A stretch of DNA of 64,000 nucleotides from Shewanella electrica (GTDB taxonomy: Bacteria; Pseudomonadota; Gammaproteobacteria; Enterobacterales; Shewanellaceae): contig NZ_JAKOGG010000004.1 in NCBI RefSeq assembly GCF_022321485.1, forward strand, positions 114,156 through 178,155, given 5' to 3'. A model generated the notes under the pieces. That model was not told the DNA's origin, searched no databases, and was given only the letters and a program-made list of their open reading frames with translations. Below are positions 1 to 8,306 of this stretch, piece after piece (within the stretch, counting starts at the first letter, position 1; each line of letters begins with the position of its first letter). Made by a program: the position numbers and the translations under genes.

Positions 1-5
1 AAATG

Positions 6-41
6 AACGGGCTAATAGTGCAATCTATCAGCCCGTTTTTT
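6..41 (+). terminator. Intrinsic terminator at the window edge
   Basis: Arms AACGGGCT (6-13) and AGCCCGTT (30-37) pair perfectly. The stem extends inward with one mismatch to 18/25, and six Ts (36-41) follow on the plus strand. The T run suits a plus-strand gene lying to the left of the window. It may also stop the minus-strand gene that ends at 48, but the T run in that direction is poor. Confidence 0.8.
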
Positions 42-47
42 GTGCGC

Positions 48-704
48 TCATTTGAGGGCTGCTTCCGACGCAGCTAGCGACTGCTGTAAACGTTTACGAT
101 TGCGCTTTATGCGGGTTCGTCGGCGATCAGTGGCGGCGCGTTTGAACGATAACGCACGCGAAAGTAACAGACCGATAATCCCCGCGACGACCAGCATAAT
201 CTGTTGCTGACGCATGTTTTGCTCATGTGCGGCTTGGATTTCGTTAAAGAACAGTCGTGGATTGAGCCGAACTTCGACAAATCCTAAGTTATCGTTACCT
301 TGAATAATTGCCTCTACATAAGGTGGGTACGGCGCTAACAGTGCCGTTAGCTGTGGATCGTCGGGGGCAAGTTCCTCTTTATTGATATCCTGCGCAAAGG
401 ATACCCGCACACCTTCTGCGTTATAAATAGTGGCCGCCATCACCTTAGGGTCTTGCACTAACGCAGATGTGAGCCACTGTAGTTGCTCATCATTTTGCAA
501 TTGTAACGCTGGCGCGGCGCCATAAGCGGTTTGCTGCACCATTAATCGCGCCATCTTTTCCGTTTGATTCTTTAGAAGCTGCTGGCCTTGTAGTAGGCTG
601 GTCTGCCACAATTGCACCAAGGCGACAATTAACACAATTGCCAGTGCTATTTGCAGCAAACGTATGATGGTTTGCGTCGCTTTAAGGCCTTTAAATAATA
701 ACAC
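48..704 (-). CDS. ahpA: AhpA/YtjB (Smp-like) family inner-membrane protein
   Basis: This 218-residue protein resembles the AhpA/YtjB (Smp) family that is usually divergent from serB. It has an N-terminal membrane segment (about residues 14-34), a roughly 130-residue periplasmic part, a second membrane segment (about 170-187) and a strongly basic cytoplasmic tail rich in Arg and Lys (about 190-210). That is the topology of a sensor-like membrane protein without an output domain. The start is GTG at 704, preceded by an AAGG ribosome site about 9 bases upstream. It is divergent from serB across 80 bases. The family assignment rests on context plus topology. The molecular function is not established by the sequence. 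Confidence 0.75.
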   Translation of the reverse strand: MLLFKGLKATQTIIRLLQIALAIVLIVALVQLWQTSLLQGQQLLKNQTEKMARLMVQQTAYGAAPALQLQNDEQLQWLTSALVQDPKVMAATIYNAEGVRVSFAQDINKEELAPDDPQLTALLAPYPPYVEAIIQGNDNLGFVEVRLNPRLFFNEIQAAHEQNMRQQQIMLVVAGIIGLLLSRALSFKRAATDRRRTRIKRNRKRLQQSLAASEAALK

Positions 705-784
705 TTTGTACCTTAGTTAACTGCTGGTGGTTTGTTAATCATAATGGATAATCACGCCAGCGCACAGCCGGAGATATTTAGAGT

Positions 785-1753
785 ATGGTCGCAGCATTTT
801 CCCACTTAACACGGATATCCCACGAAGGGCTTGATTGCTTTGCAGCAGAAGGCCATCAATGGCGTATTCATGATGAAGGAGAGTTTGCTACCGCTGCTCG
901 ATTACGCTTAGTGTTCGAGGCCGCATCTGAGCCTGCTGTGGTAAAGCTGTTGGCGACATTACCTATTGCCAGTATGGCGCAATTAGTGCGTCAGCAATCG
1001 CTGCTGGGGTTGGAGTTAGTGCTAGTGAATCCCCTTTCCGCGGCACAGCAACAAAGTGTTACTGCATTAAGCAACGTTGAAGTGTTGCCGATTGCAGAAC
1101 ATCAGCATTTGCCCTTGTTACGCACGCCGGGACTGTTGGTGATGGATATGGACTCCACCGCGATCCAGATTGAGTGTATCGACGAGTTAGCCGCTGCTGC
1201 GGGTGTGGGACAAGAGGTTGCTGCTGTCACCGAGCGAGCGATGCAAGGCGAGCTAGATTTTGAGCAAAGCTTACGGGCGCGTGTGGCAAAGTTAGCTGGT
1301 GCGCCAAGCCGTATTATCGACGAACTCTGTGAACGCCTGCCATTAAGCCCAGGGCTGGAGCCCATGATTGCTGAACTGCAACAGTACCAGTGGCGCACAG
1401 TGGTGGCCTCTGGCGGATTCACGCCGTTTGTCGGCCATCTCAAGCAGCTACTCACTTTAGATGCTGCCTACGCTAATGAATTGGTACTGAAAGATGAGCA
1501 GTTCACCGGTGAGGTGACTGGGACGATTGTCGATGCACAATTTAAAGCTGATACCGTGACTCACTGTGCTAAACAGTGGCAAATCGCAGCGCCGCAAACC
1601 GTAGCCATTGGCGATGGCGCTAATGATATTCCGATGGTTGCCACCGCCGCTTTTGGTATTGCCTATCATGCAAAACCTAAATTGGCGGCTGCGGCTGATG
1701 CGAGCATCAAACAACTGAACTTAGCGGTGTTGCCTTATTTTCTGCAAGCCTAG
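785..1753 (+). CDS. serB: Phosphoserine phosphatase SerB
   Basis: SerB hydrolyses O-phosphoserine to serine, the last step of serine biosynthesis, in the cytoplasm. The 322-residue protein carries all HAD-superfamily motifs: DMDST at 121-125 (nucleophile Asp121, acid/base Asp123), SGG at 209-211, Lys254, and GDGAND at 276-281 for Mg2+ binding. The conserved Glu after motif I lies in the IQIECIDE stretch. The first ~110 residues form the ACT-like N-terminal region usual for the longer proteobacterial SerB. The ATG at 785 has a GGAG about 12 bases upstream. It converges on the PilZ protein gene, whose stop lies only 17 bases beyond. Confidence 0.97.
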   Translation: MVAAFSHLTRISHEGLDCFAAEGHQWRIHDEGEFATAARLRLVFEAASEPAVVKLLATLPIASMAQLVRQQSLLGLELVLVNPLSAAQQQSVTALSNVEVLPIAEHQHLPLLRTPGLLVMDMDSTAIQIECIDELAAAAGVGQEVAAVTERAMQGELDFEQSLRARVAKLAGAPSRIIDELCERLPLSPGLEPMIAELQQYQWRTVVASGGFTPFVGHLKQLLTLDAAYANELVLKDEQFTGEVTGTIVDAQFKADTVTHCAKQWQIAAPQTVAIGDGANDIPMVATAAFGIAYHAKPKLAAAADASIKQLNLAVLPYFLQA

Positions 1754-1769
1754 CCGCTCTAGGTGGGGG

Positions 1770-4148
1770 TTATGAGTGTAGCTCGGGGTAGCGCCACGGG
1801 ACTTCGGCGGAAATATCGGTGATCTCGCCAATGCCGATAATACGCCACAACATCTGCTCAAGTTGTTTTTCACGATGAGCAGCATGAATGCGTATATAGG
1901 CTAATTCGCGTTGTAGATATGACATATCGGGCTTGCCTGTGGCGGCTCGATAGATCTTAAATGCGACAAACTCGCCGATAAGTTGTGCCTGCTTAATGTA
2001 GGCAATCTCTTCATCAATGCTGCTAAACTCGTGAGCATATTTGCAGCGGATAAGTTGTGGCTGTTGATTCATGTTGACCGCTACGGCAAACAACTCAACA
2101 TGCTTGGTATTCTGCTGCGGTGTCATCTGCCGAATAGGGGCAACGATCTCTTGTCTGAGGTGACCGCCGCTGAATAATGGCGACAGATCAAACAGCAGTT
2201 TACGCTCGCGGTCACAGGCAAATCTGTCACTGATAGGGTCACGTTGCATGCCAATACCGATACAGGCTATTTGAAACGAACTACTGGTTTTCTCTACCAT
2301 AAATGGCACTGAATTTAAGTGTCTCACCAGTTGGTTCTTCAACCCGTCAGCCAGTTCTTTCGCTTCAATATTGTGCTCGGCTAATTGGGATAATTTTTCA
2401 CGATTGTGAATAATCAGACGGTTAAGAAAATCCACGCCAGTATGGATATCATGACCAATCACCGCACATAGATGTAAGGTTTTGCCCTCTTTGCGCTGTT
2501 TAACCAGTCGATAGGCCAAGGCCTGCAGCTTAGTTTTAGGCGATAGTTCCTGTAATTTCGGAAAACTGACGGTAAACTCTTTTGTGCTTTCAAAGTCGTT
2601 CAGGTCATTCAGATCGAGTTGTAAGCCACGGCTCGAAATGTCATGAGTTATTCCGCTGATCTCCTTTCCATCCTGCAATAAGGTCACCTGTGTTTTGAAT
2701 GCGTAACGCGGTTCTTGGCGCCGTTCACTGAATTGTAGTGATACCGGATGCACACAAGTGCGAGTTAATTTGGTTTGCCCGAAGCGCTTTAACTCGTTGA
2801 CCTTATCGTTTGTTTGCCAGCGTTGATAACGCTGTTGGGCGCTAGCAGAGGTGCAATCAAACAGCTGCACGATATGGCTGTAGTGCGCTAGTTGCTGCTC
2901 AGTAAGTGCTGAGTAGGTGAGATCATCCCCCGGTAAAATCGATGCTTTGTAGCTTTGGTTGTGATCAATCGGATTGACATATAAACGATAAACATGCCAA
3001 TTGGATTTACTGGCGCCGTAGCTAAGAAATAGCGCGAGCAGATCGTGTTGCTGTAGCTCTGCCAGTGATGCTGAGTAAAAAAATACACTGTTATTAATCT
3101 GGTAGGTAAAGCTGAAAAACAGCGTGTGCGCCAGTTCATCAGGATGATTGATTGCCGCTTGCAACCGCTCGCTGGTTAGCATAGCAGGCAGTTGGTTGAT
3201 CTCTTGTTCGTCCACAAAATGGTGCAGCAAACGTTGGTTGTCGCGTGTGAGTAGCAAGGTATTGATACGATATTGCTGTTCATCATCGCGTTCAACAAAC
3301 AGTGGCAAGTGGGGATAATGGGGCAGATAATGGCGCTCAAAGCCCATGCCACTGGCATTGACTAGCACATCGTTAATATCCACTTTGTAGCGAAATTTAA
3401 AGCCGCGAATGAGGTTTGCCAACATCTCCGCCAGTTTTTGGCTGCCACTGATACGCTTCAAACGCAAAATGCAGTCATCGCCTTTGGTTTGCGCATCGGC
3501 GACCTGATATTCCACCCCTTGTTGCAGATCTTCAAAATAGAACTCATCCCCCAGCTCACTGAGTTTGACTAACAATGGTTGGTTGAGATTAAAGTTATGC
3601 TCTGCAGGCAGTTTAATGCGCGCACCGCTGACGGACAGATCTAAGGTGGAACCGACTAATTCGCGCCGCTGCGGCTGCGACACCAAAATCTTGATGCTGT
3701 AGTTCATGCGTTCTTCGGTGCGGCGAATGTAATTGCCCAGAATGACGCCGGGGACTTTGAACTGCTCGTCTACTTGTTCAACTTCATTGGGGAGCGAACG
3801 TTGTCTACGTCGGCGTTCTTGATGCATGTTGATCACATGCTCATACACGCCCATCGTGTAGTTGTTGCGATAGAGGGCAAGGGCCGTTTCAAAGTCTTGT
3901 CTGGCGGCTTCATCGAGAAAATGGCGTTGTTCGCCAAAATTCACTTCAAAGCAGGGACTGTCGGACTTATCACGTAGATCGATGAGGCGCAGGCACGGGG
4001 AAGCGAGACGATTAACTTCCATCTTAAGCAGAAAACGGGTCGAGTTAGATTCTTTAGCCGTGAGTTTGCTAAAAATCTCGTCAAAATTCGGCTCCATCAT
4101 CATGGGCTTAAGTTGTTCAATCAGATTCGCGTTCGCTTCCGAATTCAT
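1770..4148 (-). CDS. Large protein with two PilZ (c-di-GMP-binding) domains
   Basis: This 792-residue, apparently cytoplasmic protein has two complete PilZ signatures. The first is RTEER at 143-147 followed by DLSVSG at 170-175. The second is RQEPR at 477-481 followed by DISSRG at 503-508. Both fit the RxxxR plus (D/N)xSxxG consensus, so both domains could bind c-di-GMP. The ~300 residues between them and the C-terminal ~200 residues have no motif I recognise, and no membrane segment is evident. The ATG at 4148 has a weak upstream GGAT. A gene of this kind lies between serB and radA in Shewanella. It probably transmits c-di-GMP state to motility or surface functions, but the target cannot be read from the sequence. 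Confidence 0.88.
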   Translation of the reverse strand: MNSEANANLIEQLKPMMMEPNFDEIFSKLTAKESNSTRFLLKMEVNRLASPCLRLIDLRDKSDSPCFEVNFGEQRHFLDEAARQDFETALALYRNNYTMGVYEHVINMHQERRRRQRSLPNEVEQVDEQFKVPGVILGNYIRRTEERMNYSIKILVSQPQRRELVGSTLDLSVSGARIKLPAEHNFNLNQPLLVKLSELGDEFYFEDLQQGVEYQVADAQTKGDDCILRLKRISGSQKLAEMLANLIRGFKFRYKVDINDVLVNASGMGFERHYLPHYPHLPLFVERDDEQQYRINTLLLTRDNQRLLHHFVDEQEINQLPAMLTSERLQAAINHPDELAHTLFFSFTYQINNSVFFYSASLAELQQHDLLALFLSYGASKSNWHVYRLYVNPIDHNQSYKASILPGDDLTYSALTEQQLAHYSHIVQLFDCTSASAQQRYQRWQTNDKVNELKRFGQTKLTRTCVHPVSLQFSERRQEPRYAFKTQVTLLQDGKEISGITHDISSRGLQLDLNDLNDFESTKEFTVSFPKLQELSPKTKLQALAYRLVKQRKEGKTLHLCAVIGHDIHTGVDFLNRLIIHNREKLSQLAEHNIEAKELADGLKNQLVRHLNSVPFMVEKTSSSFQIACIGIGMQRDPISDRFACDRERKLLFDLSPLFSGGHLRQEIVAPIRQMTPQQNTKHVELFAVAVNMNQQPQLIRCKYAHEFSSIDEEIAYIKQAQLIGEFVAFKIYRAATGKPDMSYLQRELAYIRIHAAHREKQLEQMLWRIIGIGEITDISAEVPWRYPELHS

Positions 4149-4298
4149 CGAGTGATCCTAAAAGAATGTTACACTGGCCCGGCTTATTATATTTTGTCGG
4201 CGGATCTCAAGGTAACTAAAGTCGTTTTTGTAGATTTCCTGCCGCTAACTTAACGTTATTTCATGTTTTTTTCACCCAATTGATCAAGCTGATGCTCT

Positions 4299-5669
4299 AT
4301 GGCCAAAAATAAGACTGCCTACGTCTGCAATGAGTGCGGACAAGATTTCCCCCGCTGGCAAGGACAGTGTAGCGCTTGCCACGAATGGAACACGATTACT
4401 GAGGTACGACTCGGTGCGGTAACTGCGGCTAAAAGCCAGAAATTTAGCGGCTATGCTGGTAACACTGGCAGTACGGTGCAAACCTTAGATCAGATTGATT
4501 TGAACGAGTTACCACGTATTGCCACTAGCTTTACTGAGTTTGACCGAGTACTGGGTGGCGGTATTGTTCCGGGTAGCGCTATCTTGATTGGTGGGCATCC
4601 AGGGGCTGGTAAAAGTACGCTGCTGCTGCAAACATTATGTGCTTTGGCGCAAACCATGCCAGCGTTGTACGTCACCGGTGAGGAATCGCTACAGCAAGTG
4701 GCGATGCGGGCGCATCGATTGGGATTACCGACCGACAAACTGAAAATGTTGTCGGAAACGAGTGTCGATGTCATCTGCGAAATCGCGTTGCGCGAGAAGC
4801 CAAAAATCATCGTTATCGACTCCATTCAAGTCATGCATATCAGCGATGTACAATCGTCCCCCGGTAGTGTGGCGCAAGTGCGTGAATCCGCAGCGTTTTT
4901 AACGCGCTTTGCCAAGCAGAATGATATCGCCATCATCATGGTGGGCCATGTCACCAAAGACGGTAGCTTGGCTGGCCCCAAAGTGCTAGAGCACTGTATC
5001 GACTGTTCGGTGATGTTTGAAGGCGACTCGGATAACCGCTACCGCACACTGCGTTCTCACAAAAACCGTTTCGGGGCAATTAACGAGTTAGGCGTGTTCG
5101 CCATGACCGAGCGTGGCCTGCGCGAAGTGGCAAACCCATCGGCCATCTTTTTATCACGGGCGGATGACGCTGCGCCCGGTTCAGTAGTGATGGTCGTTTG
5201 GGAAGGCACTCGACCATTGCTGGTCGAATTGCAGGTGCTGGTGGATCAATCGATGGTGGGTCATCCTCGCCGTATCGCCGTGGGAACTGATGGTAACCGC
5301 CTAGCCATGTTGCTGGCGGTGATGCATCGTCATGGCGGCTTGCAGATGTCAGATCAAGACGTGTTTGTTAACGTGGTGGGTGGCGTCAAAGTGACTGAAA
5401 CCAGTGCCGATTTAACTTTGTTATTGTCGATGGTTTCGAGTTTTCGTTCTATCGTTCTACCACGTGATCTGGTGGTGTTTGGTGAGGTCGGTTTGTCTGG
5501 AGAGATCCGCCCAGTCCCCAACGGCACTGAGCGGTTAATTGAAGCGGCTAAGCACGGTTTTACTCGAGCCATTGTCCCGAAAGCCAATGTGCCGAAGAAG
5601 CCCCCTCAAGGCATGACCGTTATCGGGGTGACTAAGCTGAGCGAGGCGCTTGAAGCATTAGTTGATTAA
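4299..5669 (+). CDS. radA: DNA repair protein RadA
   Basis: RadA is a RecA-like hexameric ATPase that drives branch migration of recombination intermediates. The 456-residue protein has the N-terminal zinc finger (Cys10, Cys13, Cys24, Cys27), Walker A GHPGAGKST at 99-107, the RadA-specific KNRFG motif at 255-259, and a C-terminal Lon-protease-like domain from about residue 285. Its length matches the family. It is divergent from the double-PilZ gene across 150 bases. Its 3' end is separated from the convergent small PilZ gene by an inserted 96-bp mobile element. No T-rich hairpin is visible after its stop. Confidence 0.97.
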   Translation: MAKNKTAYVCNECGQDFPRWQGQCSACHEWNTITEVRLGAVTAAKSQKFSGYAGNTGSTVQTLDQIDLNELPRIATSFTEFDRVLGGGIVPGSAILIGGHPGAGKSTLLLQTLCALAQTMPALYVTGEESLQQVAMRAHRLGLPTDKLKMLSETSVDVICEIALREKPKIIVIDSIQVMHISDVQSSPGSVAQVRESAAFLTRFAKQNDIAIIMVGHVTKDGSLAGPKVLEHCIDCSVMFEGDSDNRYRTLRSHKNRFGAINELGVFAMTERGLREVANPSAIFLSRADDAAPGSVVMVVWEGTRPLLVELQVLVDQSMVGHPRRIAVGTDGNRLAMLLAVMHRHGGLQMSDQDVFVNVVGGVKVTETSADLTLLLSMVSSFRSIVLPRDLVVFGEVGLSGEIRPVPNGTERLIEAAKHGFTRAIVPKANVPKKPPQGMTVIGVTKLSEALEALVD

Positions 5670-5689
5670 CGTCGACCCGCGCGACCATG

Positions 5690-5793
5690 CTAGGGGCGGC
5701 TGCTGGAGAATAACTAAATGGCACATCACCTGCCTTGTCTAAATCACGCTTTGCCAGTTGCAAAAACAACCAGCAAAGATCAACAGCCGCTAG
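5690..5793. mobile_element. 96-bp MITE, copy A, with CTAG target duplication
   Basis: The element spans 5694-5789 (96 bp) and is flanked by an exact CTAG duplication (5690-5693 and 5790-5793). Its ends form an imperfect inverted repeat: CGGCTGCTGG at the left and, on the other strand, CGGCTGTTGA at the right. The core, with GAGAATAACT near the left end and GATGTGCCATTTAG on the opposite strand, recurs in copies B (10743-10838) and C (51875-51970). It is too short to code for a protein, so it must have been moved by a transposase supplied elsewhere. The right CTAG contains the TAG stop of the small PilZ gene. Confidence 0.75.
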
Positions 5794-6161
5794 GGATTTG
5801 CTTGGTCGTGCTCTGCAATAAATTGGCTCAATTCGCGGTTTAACAAAGAGGAATCGCCAGTATTGAGTTCAAGTAAACGGCGTAAATGGGTGATGCTATC
5901 AACATCAATAAAGGCGCATTTTAGACCGAGAAAACCGCCGCGTTGATACATCACATCTGCTGGCATACGCACTTCAATGTCAGAGCCTGGCAAGGTAAAG
6001 ACCAACTCCAACGGATCGGTACTGGTAAAACCTGCGGGTTGTTCCACCATGGCGCCATTTAGGCATAAATCGTGTAACCGTGTGTGCCACTCGCCGTTGG
6101 AGGTGTGAAGATGGGCCTTAGCGTCGAATAGGATCCGCGAGAATTTGCGCTTTTCTTCCAT
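5790..6161 (-). CDS. Small single-domain PilZ protein
   Basis: This 123-residue protein consists of one PilZ domain. RKFSR at residues 5-9 supplies the RxxxR element and DLCLNG at 31-36 the DxxxxG element, with cysteine in place of the usual serine in DxSxxG. It is likely a stand-alone c-di-GMP-binding adaptor. I chose the ATG at 6161, which puts the RxxxR motif at the very N-terminus, over the upstream TTG at 6188. An AGAGGAACAGG stretch precedes it. The stop codon is the first three bases of the CTAG duplicated by the adjacent mobile element, so the insertion left the reading frame intact. Confidence 0.85.
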   Translation of the reverse strand: MEEKRKFSRILFDAKAHLHTSNGEWHTRLHDLCLNGAMVEQPAGFTSTDPLELVFTLPGSDIEVRMPADVMYQRGGFLGLKCAFIDVDSITHLRRLLELNTGDSSLLNRELSQFIAEHDQANP

Positions 6162-6268
6162 TGGTAATGTCTGCCTGTTCCTCTGCAATGATTAAATTGT
6201 AGACATAAATTGCCAAGAGAAACATAGCGGTGAAGAAGTTTTGTTTGGTGTGGTTGATGACTCGGGGA

Positions 6269-6772
6269 CTAACTACCACAGGTTTGATCATCATCACCGT
6301 AACGGATCATGCCACTGCTGCTGACATTAATACTGCGTGAGCCGCTGCGTTCGCCGTTAGGACAATAGATGAAGCTGACTTGAGCGGTATTGCTGGTCAG
6401 CCCGTCAGGACGAAATACGATTTTCCCTCCAGCGATACGATCACTGCTATTGAAGCCTTCCACGACTTTAAGCACTTTGCTCACCGTTGCGGTATCGGCC
6501 GTGGTGGTGGCGTAAATCAGTAAGCCAGATTGCCAGTCGCTGCCACAGCTTGTGCCATTGTTATTGGGACATACGGCGACCGGTGCACCATAGCTGATGG
6601 CTTGGTTTCTGGCAAAAGACAGCGCTTGCTGAATGCGGCTGATTTCGGAATTCCCGCGGTAGGCATCGTATAGTGACTTCAATGACGGCACGCCCACGGT
6701 GAGCAAAATAGCGGCAACCGCAATAGTGACCATGAGTTCCACTAAGGTGAAGCCATTGGGCATTTTGCGCAT
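6269..6772 (-). CDS. FimT/GspH-type minor pseudopilin (copy 2)
   Basis: The 167-residue protein has a class III prepilin signal: basic leader, then G7|FTLVE and a ~20-residue hydrophobic helix. Prepilin peptidase should cleave after Gly7 and methylate Phe8. The following GspH/FimT domain contains the typical SFARNQAI segment and cysteine pairs (CPNNNGTSC, and one in the C-terminal CGS). Such proteins are minor pilins of type IV pili and may bind DNA. The start at 6772 is chosen because GGAG lies 8 bases upstream; the ATG at 6784 has no ribosome site. It follows a paralogue by 70 bases, and no other pilin genes are nearby. Confidence 0.85.
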   Translation of the reverse strand: MRKMPNGFTLVELMVTIAVAAILLTVGVPSLKSLYDAYRGNSEISRIQQALSFARNQAISYGAPVAVCPNNNGTSCGSDWQSGLLIYATTTADTATVSKVLKVVEGFNSSDRIAGGKIVFRPDGLTSNTAQVSFIYCPNGERSGSRSINVSSSGMIRYGDDDQTCGS

Positions 6773-6841
6773 ACCACTCTCCATAACTTACCAATATCTT
6801 GGCTAAGTATAGGGAGAGCTGTGGGGCAATGAAATATAAAA

Positions 6842-7345
6842 CTAACAATCTGTGATGTCGCTAAGATGAATGCGTCCCGCTTGGTTCACCTTAATGGACT
6901 GCGGCGCTATTCCATCGTCATGGGGGCAATAGCTTAACGTGCCATTCATGCCACTGGCTAATCCTGTGGGTAAAAAGCGAATTGCTTGGCGATTGAAGAA
7001 GATATCCGCCGGTGCGCTAAATTCGCCAGACTCATATAACATTGGCTCGCCCTCATCGTGCTGGTAATTGCCGTTGATATCGACAAATACCGTCACGCCT
7101 TGCTGCCACTGGGTAGGAATACAACTATTATTATCCAAATGGCAGAGCGTGGTGCGCGCGCCATAGCTGATTGCTTGATTGCGTGCCAGCCAGATGGCAT
7201 GACGTAACTGTTGTAGCGTGGTGGCGGATTGATAATGAACCATTAAGGTTTTTAGCGAGGGCACGCCAATACCTAAGATGATGCTGGCAACACTAATAGT
7301 GACCATCAGCTCCACTAAGGTGAAGCCGTCGTGGGTGTGTTTCAT
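6842..7345 (-). CDS. FimT/GspH-type minor pseudopilin (copy 1)
   Basis: This is a 167-residue paralogue of the next gene downstream. Its prepilin site is G7|FTLVE with hydrophobic helix IASIILGIGVPSL-like, followed by a GspH/FimT domain with the same WLARNQAI segment and cysteines (CHLDNNSC, C-terminal DC). The ATG at 7345 is preceded by AAAGGA about 8 bases upstream, which decides against the ATG at 7375. The equal length and shared motif order point to an old tandem duplication. It probably forms one transcription unit with its partner. Export and assembly would need the type IV pilus or type II machinery encoded elsewhere. Confidence 0.85.
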   Translation of the reverse strand: MKHTHDGFTLVELMVTISVASIILGIGVPSLKTLMVHYQSATTLQQLRHAIWLARNQAISYGARTTLCHLDNNSCIPTQWQQGVTVFVDINGNYQHDEGEPMLYESGEFSAPADIFFNRQAIRFLPTGLASGMNGTLSYCPHDDGIAPQSIKVNQAGRIHLSDITDC

Positions 7346-7537
7346 AGACAAATCCTTTGTCGTTGCGGTCTGCATCCTGCAAACTCGGCTACCAGTCTAG
7401 GGGCTATCAGTGGCAATGAAAACGGTATTTTTAGACGATTATCTAATAACCAAAAGCGTGCGTTATAGTTAAATTTACGCTTAGGCTGGCAGCTTTCCTC
7501 ATTAGCTGCGTGTTAAGCTAGTGAAAAATTGAAATAA

Positions 7538-7894
<357 letters not shown>

Positions 7895-7915
7895 GCGGTA
7901 ACTGCATGAATACAA

Positions 7916-7947
7916 AAGGGCTGGTCAGTGACCAGCCCTTCTTTTTT
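7916..7947 (+). terminator. Rho-independent terminator of glnB
   Basis: A perfect 12-bp stem (AAGGGCTGGTCA at 7916-7927, TGACCAGCCCTT at 7929-7940) is followed by C and six Ts. It lies 22 bases after the glnB stop. Confidence 0.93.
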
Positions 7948-7989
7948 ATTCGGTGCTTGCGCTACCATCATGAAGATGCGGTGCCGCTA

Positions 7990-8160
7990 TTACTCCCACT
8001 TGGTGTTCAGATACTCTGTCTCCATATGTTCGTCATAGTAACGGCGTTTAGTGTCGCGACGACGCTGCTTTACTTTCTTGCTGCGTTGTTTGCCGCGCAG
8101 CTGTTCATCATCATCGTTCCATGAAGTGTCATCTTCATCAAAATAGTATTCGCGTGACAT
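7990..8160 (-). CDS. Small charged protein, unknown function
   Basis: The 56-residue ORF has an acidic first half (MSREYYFDEDD..., then WNDDDEQ) and a very basic middle (KQRSKKVKQRRR) with several tyrosines. A GGACC about 10 bases before the ATG at 8160 could serve as ribosome site; a longer version starting at 8211 lacks one. It is likely a genuine small protein, since the composition is far from random and the reading frame on the other strand looks poor. No function can be proposed. The acidic-then-basic layout might suit nucleic-acid or ribosome contact. Confidence 0.5.
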   Translation of the reverse strand: MSREYYFDEDDTSWNDDDEQLRGKQRSKKVKQRRRDTKRRYYDEHMETEYLNTKWE

Positions 8161-8306
8161 GTTACAGGTCCAATCAATAGTGCAAATATTGCACCTGATC
8201 TTTTTACCCAAAGCTGTTGCTAAGCTAAAGCGAAATATTTAACGCTTATCGGTAAGAATTTTTTGCCGTTGCAAATTGACCTGTATGGCAACCCGGATTT
8301 GGATGA

